Below are positions 33,803-40,912 of a DNA stretch of 64,000 nucleotides, in pieces. The DNA is taken from the NCBI GenBank assembly GCA_051656605.1, contig JBOGCF010000002.1, forward strand, positions 84,976 to 148,975, in the 5' to 3' direction. Made by a program: the position numbers and the translations under genes. Source of the DNA: UBA12018 sp051656605 (GTDB lineage: Bacteria > Bacteroidota > Bacteroidia > Bacteroidales > CAMTPD01). The stretch's first letter is position 1; each line of letters begins with the position of its first letter. The notes beneath the pieces were generated by a model. That model was not told where the DNA came from and ran no database searches. It saw only the letters and a list, made by a program, of their open reading frames with translations.

Positions 33803-34990
33803 ATGAAAAACATTGTTCTACTAATTATGGTATTAACCCATACTTTTATAGGGTTTGCACAGACAGATGATAAATACCTGGAAGGAGCCGTTCCTGTAGT
33901 GGATGGGAAAGTTGTTTTTAGCAAAAACTTCAATCTACAAGGAAAGAATAAAACCGAAGTTTACAACACTGCTTTACAATGGGCGAAAGAAAAATTTAAC
34001 ACCGATGAAGATCGTGTTATCTTCACCAATCCGGAAGACGGCACTATCGTTTGTAGTGCAAAAGATTATTTGGTTTTTACCAATAAAGCACTCTCTTTGG
34101 ACAGAAGTTTAATCAATTACCGCGTAACACTTTATTGCAACGACAATAACTGTAATACTGAAGTAAGCAATATCAATTATGCATACAATGTTTCTTATCA
34201 AAAAGAACCAGAGAAATACAAAGCAGAGGAATGGATTGATGATGAAAATGCTCTTTCTAAAGGCAAATTAAATCGTGGTAATGGTAAGTTTAGAAAACAC
34301 ACCATAGATATGGTCGATAATCTTTTTGCAGAGATATCTACAGGATTGAGCGCTGCAACAGCCCTTACTTCAACAAATCCCCAAAGTAGTAATGCGATTG
34401 AGACAAAACCAGCAGTTAAGCTTTCTCCTGCAACAACAACAACAACAACAACTGCTGTTCCATTAACAGCAAATAAAGGACTTGAAGATTTCAATCAAAT
34501 AGACGTTGAGAAGATTCCAGGAAATATTATTAAGATGCTCGGTAAAGACTGGATGTTGATAACAGCTGGAAATGGAAGCAACTTCAATATGATGACAGCG
34601 AGCTGGGGTGGCCTTGGTATGATGTTTGGCAAACCAACAGCATTTAGCTTCGTTTTTCCGGCTCGCAACACCTATTCCTTGCTCCGCAACAGTGATACAT
34701 ATACTTTATCTTTTTACCCGGAAGCCTATCGCGACGTATTGAAAATGTGTGGTAGTAAATCTGGTAAAGATACTGACAAGGTGAAAGAATCAGGACTTAC
34801 GCCGATTACAACTCCTTCAGGGAGTAAAGCTTTTAATGAAGCTTGGCTAATTATCGAATGTCGTAAAACGCTTACTCAACCACTTTTCAAAGATGGCCTT
34901 AACAATGAATCATTGAAAAATGAATATTCTAGCAAAGACCTTCCAACTCTTTTTGGAGGTGAGATTATAAATGCTTGGATTAAATACTAA
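33803..34990 (+). CDS. Exported DUF4468 protein fused to a flavin-reductase-like domain
   Basis: A 395-residue protein starting MKNIVLLIMVLTHTFIGFAQ, a clear signal peptide. An in-frame start 30 bases upstream overlaps the promoter and is not used. Residues about 28-180 form a DUF4468 domain (DGKVVFSKNFNLQGKNKTEV, ALQWAKEKFNTDEDRVI, GTIVCSAKDYLVF). A Thr/Ala linker with a run of eight threonines lies at about 213-220. The C-terminal domain, about 235-395, matches flavin-reductase-like FMN-binding proteins: GKDWMLITAGNGSNFNMMTA, SWGGLGMMFGKPTA, FPARNTYSLL and FYPEAYRDVLKMCGSKSGKD. A predicted exported flavin-type domain is odd, because these enzymes are usually cytoplasmic. A stand-alone DUF4468 paralogue follows 17 bases later. 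Confidence 0.82.
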   Translation: MKNIVLLIMVLTHTFIGFAQTDDKYLEGAVPVVDGKVVFSKNFNLQGKNKTEVYNTALQWAKEKFNTDEDRVIFTNPEDGTIVCSAKDYLVFTNKALSLDRSLINYRVTLYCNDNNCNTEVSNINYAYNVSYQKEPEKYKAEEWIDDENALSKGKLNRGNGKFRKHTIDMVDNLFAEISTGLSAATALTSTNPQSSNAIETKPAVKLSPATTTTTTTAVPLTANKGLEDFNQIDVEKIPGNIIKMLGKDWMLITAGNGSNFNMMTASWGGLGMMFGKPTAFSFVFPARNTYSLLRNSDTYTLSFYPEAYRDVLKMCGSKSGKDTDKVKESGLTPITTPSGSKAFNEAWLIIECRKTLTQPLFKDGLNNESLKNEYSSKDLPTLFGGEIINAWIKY

Positions 34991-35007
34991 CTCAATAAAA
35001 CAAAACT

Positions 35008-35556
35008 ATGAGAAGAGTTCTATTTTTAATGCTTCTACTTTTACCTCTTTACTCTTTTGCACAAGGGAATAATGGAACTGTAGACAATTGCGCACCTATA
35101 AAGCAGGGTAAAGTTTGCTACTCTGATCAAGAATCGATTGAAGGTGCTTCAAAACAAAAAATATATCAAGCGATACGTGTATGGGCAAAAGAGAATTATG
35201 GAAAAGACTATTTTATCTCCAACATGTCGGAAGATAAAAAGAATAGTACCATCTTTTGTAGCTCTAAAATAGAACTTCTCATTAATGATAAAGACAGCAC
35301 CGTTATGAAGTATAAAATGCACGTCAAGTGTTTTGACAACAGCTATCAAGTCGAAATAAATGACATTGCATATACATACGAAGTTGACGGAAAACAAAAA
35401 TCAATACCTGCAGAGAAGGTTATAAGCAAGAATGGCAAAGCAAATAAAATCAGCTCTATAAAAGACCCTGAGGCGTTTTGCAATGCAACATTCTTCTTTG
35501 TTGAAGGAGTTTTCTCTGACATCCATAATGCTGCAAAAGATGCTTTGAAGAAATAA
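35008..35556 (+). CDS. Exported DUF4468 protein
   Basis: A 182-residue protein with signal peptide MRRVLFLMLLLLPLYSFAQ and a single DUF4468 domain covering most of the mature chain: GKVCYSDQESIEGASKQKIY, RVWAKENYGKDYFI, STIFCSSKIELLI and KYKMHVKCFDNSYQVEIND. It is paralogous to the N-terminal half of the gene upstream, with matching order of strands and the same Tyr-Lys-Met/Tyr-Arg-Val strand. DUF4468 proteins are frequent in Bacteroidota and of unknown role. The two genes are 17 bases apart and share a terminator. Confidence 0.85.
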   Translation: MRRVLFLMLLLLPLYSFAQGNNGTVDNCAPIKQGKVCYSDQESIEGASKQKIYQAIRVWAKENYGKDYFISNMSEDKKNSTIFCSSKIELLINDKDSTVMKYKMHVKCFDNSYQVEINDIAYTYEVDGKQKSIPAEKVISKNGKANKISSIKDPEAFCNATFFFVEGVFSDIHNAAKDALKK

Positions 35557-35563
35557 ACCCGAG

Positions 35564-35620
35564 ATAAAAAACAAACGCCACGCTCTCTCTTATAGATTGA
35601 ACGTGGCGTTTGTTTTTTAT
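35564..35620. terminator. Bidirectional terminator after the DUF4468 pair
   Basis: A 19-bp perfect stem (ATAAAAAACAAACGCCACG with its complement) with a 19-base loop and terminal T-run. It also reads as a terminator for the convergent phosphatase-family gene, whose stop lies at 35617. Confidence 0.85.
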
Positions 35621-36717
35621 TTAAATGTAAGATAACACCAGATTGGATAATGATCCGACTCCGATATATCATTATCAACTGTGCAATTATAAGCCCTCAT
35701 ATTCGACGAATGCAGTATATAATCGATTTTAAAATAAAAGAGATTTCGATTAAATGAACTCCCCATTCCAAATCCGCTTTCAACAAAAGCGTCCTTCAAG
35801 CCATTTTGAACTGTACGTCGCACATATGATATTGGAGTATCATTAAAATCACCACATACAACAACATAATCTCCTTTTGCGTTTTGAACTTCTTTTGAAA
35901 TGACTTCAGCTTGATGTGCTCGTTGTCTGAACGCAGGGCCTAGTCGACCATGCAATCTCGATTTTAACTCATCAAACATATTTGAATTCATACTTTTCAA
36001 AAAAGACTCGTAATCCTCTCGATCTTGCAGAGTTAGTTTAAAGGATTCTAAGTGATTATTTATTAATGTGACTTTTTTCCCTTTTACATCCAATTCAAAA
36101 ACACCGGATAAATTATAGGCACTATCATATTTTACTTTTCGGGCAGAACGAATTGGATATTTTGAAAACACAGCGATACCAATAAGATCATTTCCCGCAG
36201 ATGGTGAAGAAAGCACTTTGAAATAAGGATACATCCTTAGAGCTCTCTTTATATCGGCTTGTTTTAAATGTGACCCTTTCAATGGCCCCCAATACTCTTG
36301 CAAACAGACAATATCAGCATTACTTTTTACAATATAATCAAGTATGGGATTATGTTTTTCCTCAGTATGATCTTTGTATGCAAAATTCATCACATTATAA
36401 GAAAGCACCTTTATATGAGGATCTGGTATCGTAGCCGTTTTCAAATGTAACGGGAAATATATCTGCAACGCATTTATCGACAATAAGAATCCTACCAAAG
36501 GAATCAATGACATATACCACTTTCTAAAAAACAACCAATATCCTAAAAAGCATAAATTAATCAATACTAGTATCGGAAATGCTAATCCTAAATAAGAAAA
36601 GATTAGCATTGAATTCGGTGATACTCTATCAGAGAATGCTGAAGCAACGAGCAAAACGACAATAAAAACGTTTGCTGCAGCAACCATCGATTGAAATAAA
36701 ACACGTAGCAATTTCAT
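35617..36717 (-). CDS. Membrane-anchored endonuclease/exonuclease/phosphatase-family protein
   Basis: A 366-residue protein with three N-terminal membrane helices at about residues 8-28, 38-62 and 68-92. An endonuclease/exonuclease/phosphatase (EEP) domain follows from about 100. EEP landmarks in order: VLSYNVMNFAY, the metal-binding Glu in DIVCLQEYWGP, LINNHLESFK, VVCGDFNDTPISY and the final SESDHYPIWCY with the catalytic His. The fold hydrolyses phosphodiester bonds of nucleic acids, lipids or inositol phosphates; which one cannot be read. The active domain faces either side depending on topology; three helices favour the periplasm. It sits five bases downstream of the second rhomboid gene in one transcript. 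Confidence 0.9.
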   Translation of the reverse strand: MKLLRVLFQSMVAAANVFIVVLLVASAFSDRVSPNSMLIFSYLGLAFPILVLINLCFLGYWLFFRKWYMSLIPLVGFLLSINALQIYFPLHLKTATIPDPHIKVLSYNVMNFAYKDHTEEKHNPILDYIVKSNADIVCLQEYWGPLKGSHLKQADIKRALRMYPYFKVLSSPSAGNDLIGIAVFSKYPIRSARKVKYDSAYNLSGVFELDVKGKKVTLINNHLESFKLTLQDREDYESFLKSMNSNMFDELKSRLHGRLGPAFRQRAHQAEVISKEVQNAKGDYVVVCGDFNDTPISYVRRTVQNGLKDAFVESGFGMGSSFNRNLFYFKIDYILHSSNMRAYNCTVDNDISESDHYPIWCYLTFK

Positions 36718-36722
36718 ACCAT

Positions 36723-37601
36723 TTATTTTTTGCTTGCGTCAAAGAGCTTTCTTCGCTCTTCGGCAGTCAGACTATCATAACCTGATTTCTTCAATTTGTC
36801 AAGAATACGATCTACCTCTTCACTCTCACTACGTTTACGAGTATTGTATTCAAGATCTGTTTCATTACGACGATGCGTAACCTTCATTTTAGGTTTCGGC
36901 TTAAACCAATTCGCTATTTTATCTAAAATACGATTAAGCCATGCAGTTTTATCATACCCTCTTTGCATTCGATTCGCAAAATAAATTCCAAATAAAGCAC
37001 CACCAATATGAGCAATATGCCCCCCAGCATTTGACGATGTCAACATCAACAGGTCTAGCAATACAGTAAACAATGCCAGGTAAATCAACTTTATCCGGCC
37101 TACAAGAAACAACGATATTTCATAGTCTCGCTTATAAAAAGCAACTGCAAAAACAATCGCCATAACAGATGCTGAAGCCCCCATTAAATAGCTACTTTCT
37201 GTTATAGAGGCAAAATAAGGGAAGGTATTATAAGCAAGAATAAATAGTAAAGCACCAGATAATCCTCCCAACAAGTATACTCCAACAAATTGTCGAGGTG
37301 TAAAGAAGTATAGAAAAAGCTGGCCAAACCAATAAAGCCAAAGCATATTAAACAAAATATGCCACACATCATAATGTGCAAACATATAAGTAAACAAAGT
37401 CCATGGCCTTAAAACAAGAAGGTGCAAAGAAGATGGGACCTCTAAAGCTTGAAGTAGAGATACCACGTCTAAATTAAATAACGTGGCCAAAACACTTCCT
37501 AACCTTAAAACAATAAAAACGACCAAATTGATAATTATCAATTTGGTCACTATATTGTATCGATGAAACATCTTTTTATAATCAGTAAAAAAAGCGTCCA
37601 T
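36723..37601 (-). CDS. Rhomboid-family intramembrane serine protease (long form)
   Basis: A 292-residue membrane protein with six or more helices between about residues 20 and 215. The catalytic serine is in LMGASASVMAIVFA at about 143-156. The catalytic His lies in GGHIAHIGGALFGIYFANR at about 193-211. A soluble basic C-terminal tail of about 75 residues (NWFKPKPKMKVTHRRNETDL and onward) ends in a DUF6576-like helical motif with the LTAEERRKLFDASKK pattern. The gene overlaps the upstream rhomboid gene by 20 bases, so it is translationally coupled to it. The substrates of Bacteroidota rhomboids are mostly unknown. Confidence 0.93.
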   Translation of the reverse strand: MDAFFTDYKKMFHRYNIVTKLIIINLVVFIVLRLGSVLATLFNLDVVSLLQALEVPSSLHLLVLRPWTLFTYMFAHYDVWHILFNMLWLYWFGQLFLYFFTPRQFVGVYLLGGLSGALLFILAYNTFPYFASITESSYLMGASASVMAIVFAVAFYKRDYEISLFLVGRIKLIYLALFTVLLDLLMLTSSNAGGHIAHIGGALFGIYFANRMQRGYDKTAWLNRILDKIANWFKPKPKMKVTHRRNETDLEYNTRKRSESEEVDRILDKLKKSGYDSLTAEERRKLFDASKK

Positions 37602-38301
37602 TATCTTTATCTTTTTTCTGCCAGTACTTAATCAGAATAAATCCAAACAACATACCGCCAAGATGTGCAAAATGCGCAATATTATCCCCTCCGAAGTTTC
37701 CTATACCTAGGAATAACTCCATTAATCCATATATAATCACAAAATACTTTGCTTTTATAGGGACCGGTATAAACATAAAGTAAAGAGGTACATTTGGAAA
37801 CAACTTTCCGAAAGCAAGCAAAATACCAAATACAGCCCCTGAAGCACCAATTGTTACAAAATAATTTAGAAACTCTGGTTTTGTTACTATATTATTTCCT
37901 CCCATGTTGATCATTTCATAAGAAGAATGAATCACATCTCGAAGTGTAAATGCCCACACAGCCTCTTGTATAATTGCAGCGCCAATTCCTGTCACTAAAT
38001 AGAACGTCAGAAATCGTTTTGGACCCCATACATTTTCCAAGACACGGCCAAACATGTACACCGCAAACATATTAAAAAACAAATGGAACAACGATCCTGT
38101 ATCGTGTAGAAACATATACGTTAACAGCTGGAATGCTTTAAAATCAGAAGCCTGAAAATAATGTAACCCCAACAATTCAATTAAATCAATACCTATTTTT
38201 GGCAATGTCAAACTAGCCAACCAGAATATAATATTAACGATTATAATATTCTTCGTTACAACCGGTATACTAGATAAAAAGCCTGAAACCTGTCTGTTCA
38301 T
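37582..38301 (-). CDS. Rhomboid-family intramembrane serine protease (short form)
   Basis: A 239-residue six-helix membrane protein. The catalytic serine is in TIGASGAVFGILLAFGKLF at about residues 151-169. The catalytic His is in DNIAHFAHLGGMLFGF at about 205-220. The helix-1/helix-2 region HLFFNMFAVYMFGRVLE carries the conserved His and Asn of the oxyanion environment. It is the first gene of a three-gene transcript with the longer rhomboid and the EEP-family protein. Both paralogues keep both catalytic residues, so both should be active proteases rather than pseudo-rhomboids. Confidence 0.93.
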   Translation of the reverse strand: MNRQVSGFLSSIPVVTKNIIIVNIIFWLASLTLPKIGIDLIELLGLHYFQASDFKAFQLLTYMFLHDTGSLFHLFFNMFAVYMFGRVLENVWGPKRFLTFYLVTGIGAAIIQEAVWAFTLRDVIHSSYEMINMGGNNIVTKPEFLNYFVTIGASGAVFGILLAFGKLFPNVPLYFMFIPVPIKAKYFVIIYGLMELFLGIGNFGGDNIAHFAHLGGMLFGFILIKYWQKKDKDNGRFFY

Positions 38302-38319
38302 GATGTTTTACATTTTGCG

Positions 38320-38327
38320 CAAAGATA
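38320..38327 (-). promoter_or_regulatory. Putative -7 promoter element for the rhomboid operon
   Basis: On the minus strand it reads TATCTTTG, matching TAnnTTTG, 18 bases before the short rhomboid start codon. Confidence 0.5.
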
Positions 38328-38494
38328 AAATATATTTTCTTTTTGCTGATTGAATCAGCTATTTTAAAGACTCTCAAAACTTTCTTTGCGGTTAAAGGAA
38401 CAATATAGACCACAAAATAGTTTATAAATAAAGAAAATATAGAAAATTTGAAAATAAAACAGATCAAACTTTCAGATTCTCAAAAAAATAAACA

Positions 38495-38502
38495 TACATT
38501 TG
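38495..38502 (+). promoter_or_regulatory. Putative -7 promoter element for the HU gene
   Basis: TACATTTG matches TAnnTTTG and lies 80 bases before the HU ATG, leaving a leader of about 75 bases. Confidence 0.45.
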
Positions 38503-38582
38503 AGTGCGAAATGCAGATAACCAAAGCGTTTCGCGCCATAAAGTCAAACTTTATTGTTTAACAAATACAAACATGTGTTACC

Positions 38583-38855
38583 ATGAACAAGACTGAACTT
38601 ATCAATGCAGTAGCTGAAGAATCAGGACTTACTAAAGTAGATTCAAAAAAAGCAGTAGAAGCCGTACTTAACGCTGTTACAAATGAGCTTAAAGACGGTG
38701 GAAAAGTTGCTCTTGTTGGTTTTGGAACTTTCTCAATCACTGAAAAAGGTGAAAGAAAAGGTATCAACCCTAAAACCAAAGAAGAAATTACAATTGCCGC
38801 TAAGAAGTCTGTTAAATTCAAAGCTGGTGCAGAACTTGCAGAAGCTGTGAAGTAA
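38583..38855 (+). CDS. HU-family nucleoid DNA-binding protein
   Basis: A 90-residue histone-like protein that bends and packages DNA as a dimer. It starts MNKTELINAVAEESGLTKVD, the canonical HU helix. The DNA-binding arm region contains VALVGFGTFSITEKGERKG followed by NPKTKEEI at about residues 60-70, with the conserved Pro at the arm tip. The C-terminal strand is KSVKFKAGAELAEAV. The size is exactly that of bacterial HU. HU versus IHF subunit cannot be fully separated, but the unmodified 90-residue form and single-gene context favour HU. It has its own promoter and a terminator 25 bases after the stop. Confidence 0.95.
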   Translation: MNKTELINAVAEESGLTKVDSKKAVEAVLNAVTNELKDGGKVALVGFGTFSITEKGERKGINPKTKEEITIAAKKSVKFKAGAELAEAVK

Positions 38856-38880
38856 TTAACTATAGACACTTGCATTCTGA

Positions 38881-38910
38881 AAAGAGAAGCCACGAATTGC
38901 TTCTCTTTTT
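38881..38910 (+). terminator. Terminator of the HU gene
   Basis: AAAAGAGAAGC pairs with GCTTCTCTTTT across an eight-base loop and is followed by a T-run. Confidence 0.88.
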
Positions 38911-38934
38911 TTATACCCTTACGTCAAAACTATT

Positions 38935-38942
38935 ATCTTTGC
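38935..38942 (+). promoter_or_regulatory. Putative -7 promoter element for argS
   Basis: TATCTTTG matches TAnnTTTG, 38 bases before the argS ATG. Confidence 0.5.
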
Positions 38943-38980
38943 ACATTAATAAATAACGAACCATTATTACGCAAAGAGAT

Positions 38981-40774
38981 ATGTTTATCGAACAACAACT
39001 TTCCGCTGCCGTAATTAACGCCATTAAGGCATTATACGACCAAGAGGTTACGGCGTCTCAGGTACAACTGCAAAAAACTAAAAAGGAGTTCAAAGGACAC
39101 CTTACTCTTGTTGTATTCCCATTTTTGAGAATTTCAAAGAAATCACCTGAACAAACAGCTCAGGAAATTGGTGAATACCTAAGCGCAAACGAATCATCGG
39201 TTGCAGACTTTAATGTAATCAAAGGGTTCCTAAACCTTACTATCTCTGCACAATCGTGGATCTCTCTTCTCAACGATATTAATACAGACGATCAATTCGG
39301 CACAAAACAAGCAACAGAAAACTCTGAACTTGTAATGATCGAATACTCTTCTCCAAACACAAATAAACCTCTACACCTTGGTCACGTTCGTAACAACCTA
39401 CTTGGGTTCAGTATCTCTGAAATCCTAAAAGCAAATGGTTACAACGTTGTTAAAACAAACATCGTAAACGACCGTGGTATCCACATTTGTAAATCGATGC
39501 TTGCATGGCAAAAATGGGGAGAAGGCGCAACTCCTGAAAGTACAGGAAAGAAAGGAGACCACCTCATTGGTGATTTCTATGTTTTGTTTGACAAGCACTA
39601 CAAACAAGAACTTGCGGCACTTCAAGAAAAAGGGATGACCAAAGAAGAAGCAGAGGCAAACTCTACTCTTATGGCGGAAGCGCGTGAAATGCTGCGCCAA
39701 TGGGAAGCTGGAGATGAAGCTACAGTTGAACTTTGGAAAACAATGAACAACTGGGTATATGCCGGCTTCGATCAAACTTATAAAAAGATGGGTGTAGATT
39801 TTGATAAGATCTACTACGAATCAGAAACCTATCTTGAAGGAAAAGGCAAAGTAATGGAAGGCCTGGAAAAAGGTATCTTCTTCAAAAAAGAAGACGGTTC
39901 GGTATGGGCAGATCTTACAGCAGAAGGTCTTGACCATAAACTACTGCTTCGTGGCGATGGCACCTCAGTATACATGACACAAGACATCGGTACAGCAAAA
40001 CTTCGTTACGACGACTACGCCATCAATAAAATGGTATACGTTGTAGGTAATGAGCAAAACTATCACTTCCAAGTTTTATCTATCTTGCTTGACAAGTTAG
40101 GCTTTAAATGGGGAAAAGACCTTGTACACTTCTCGTATGGTATGGTTGAACTACCTGAAGGCAAAATGAAAAGCCGTGAAGGAACTGTAGTTGATGCTGA
40201 TGACTTGATGAACGAAATGATCTCCACTGCACGTGAAACTTCTCAAGAGCTAGGAAAACTAGACGGTTGCACTGATGCAGAAGCTGAAAAAATTGCAACA
40301 ACAGTTGGTCTAGGTGCATTGAAATACTTTATCTTGAAAGTAGACCCTCGTAAGAACATGACCTTCAACCCGAAAGAATCAATCGATTTCAACGGTAACA
40401 CAGGTCCGTTTATCCAGTATACTCACGCTCGTATTTGCTCGGTATTGCGCAAAGCTGCAGATCAAGGAATCGAACTAGCAGGCAAAACAATTCCGGCAGT
40501 TGAGATTTCTGAAAAAGAAGAAACGCTTATTCAATTACTAGCAAACTTCGGAAGCGTAGTAGAAGAAGCCGGCTCTCAATATTCACCTGCAATCATTGCA
40601 AACTATGTTTATGACCTAGTTAAAGAATACAACCAATTCTACCATGACTTCTCTATTTTGAAAGAGGAGAATGCAGATCTTAAGTTGTTCCGTCTTATCC
40701 TATCTAAAAACGTAGCCAAAGTCATCCGCACAGGTATGGCACTACTTGGCATCGAAGTCCCTGAAAGAATGTAA
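38981..40774 (+). CDS. argS: Arginyl-tRNA synthetase
   Basis: A class I synthetase of 597 residues charging tRNA-Arg. The N-terminal additional domain spans about 1-110. The HIGH-type motif is SSPNTNKPLHLGHVRNNLLG at about 124-143. The catalytic fold includes HFSYGMVELPEGKMKSREGT, where KMKSR stands for KMSKS, at about 381-400. The C-terminal DALR anticodon-binding helical domain starts near 475 (NTGPFIQYTHARICSVLRKA) and ends in GMALLGIEVPERM. A lysine residue upstream of HIGH often replaces the second lysine of KMSKS in ArgRS, consistent with the weak KMSK here. It has its own promoter, and two hairpins follow the stop. Confidence 0.96.
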   Translation: MFIEQQLSAAVINAIKALYDQEVTASQVQLQKTKKEFKGHLTLVVFPFLRISKKSPEQTAQEIGEYLSANESSVADFNVIKGFLNLTISAQSWISLLNDINTDDQFGTKQATENSELVMIEYSSPNTNKPLHLGHVRNNLLGFSISEILKANGYNVVKTNIVNDRGIHICKSMLAWQKWGEGATPESTGKKGDHLIGDFYVLFDKHYKQELAALQEKGMTKEEAEANSTLMAEAREMLRQWEAGDEATVELWKTMNNWVYAGFDQTYKKMGVDFDKIYYESETYLEGKGKVMEGLEKGIFFKKEDGSVWADLTAEGLDHKLLLRGDGTSVYMTQDIGTAKLRYDDYAINKMVYVVGNEQNYHFQVLSILLDKLGFKWGKDLVHFSYGMVELPEGKMKSREGTVVDADDLMNEMISTARETSQELGKLDGCTDAEAEKIATTVGLGALKYFILKVDPRKNMTFNPKESIDFNGNTGPFIQYTHARICSVLRKAADQGIELAGKTIPAVEISEKEETLIQLLANFGSVVEEAGSQYSPAIIANYVYDLVKEYNQFYHDFSILKEENADLKLFRLILSKNVAKVIRTGMALLGIEVPERM

Positions 40775-40777
40775 GAC

Positions 40778-40797
40778 TTATCAACAGGTGTTGATAA
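40778..40797. other. TTATCAACA/TGTTGATAA hairpin after argS
   Basis: Perfect 9-bp arms separated by GG, four bases after the argS stop. The same arms occur at 10983-11003. Each arm differs from the DnaA-box consensus TTATCCACA by one base. Confidence 0.6.
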
Positions 40798-40807
40798 CTA
40801 TAAAATC

Positions 40808-40838
40808 AAAAGAGAGTGTCCACAGGACACTCTCTTTT
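40808..40838 (+). terminator. Terminator of argS
   Basis: A 14-bp perfect stem (AAAAGAGAGTGTCC with its complement), three-base loop and T-run. Confidence 0.9.
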
Positions 40839-40862
40839 TTATTTTGAAGCAAGGTTAAAAAA

Positions 40863-40892
40863 AGAGCTGCACCTCTGAAAGAGAGCAGCTCT
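40863..40892 (-). terminator. Terminator of topA
   Basis: AGAGCTGC (40863-40870) pairs with GCAGCTCT (40885-40892). On the minus strand it is followed by a run of T, 20 bases after the topA stop. Confidence 0.8.
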
Positions 40893-40912
40893 ATATGCTT
40901 GATAAAATCTAA

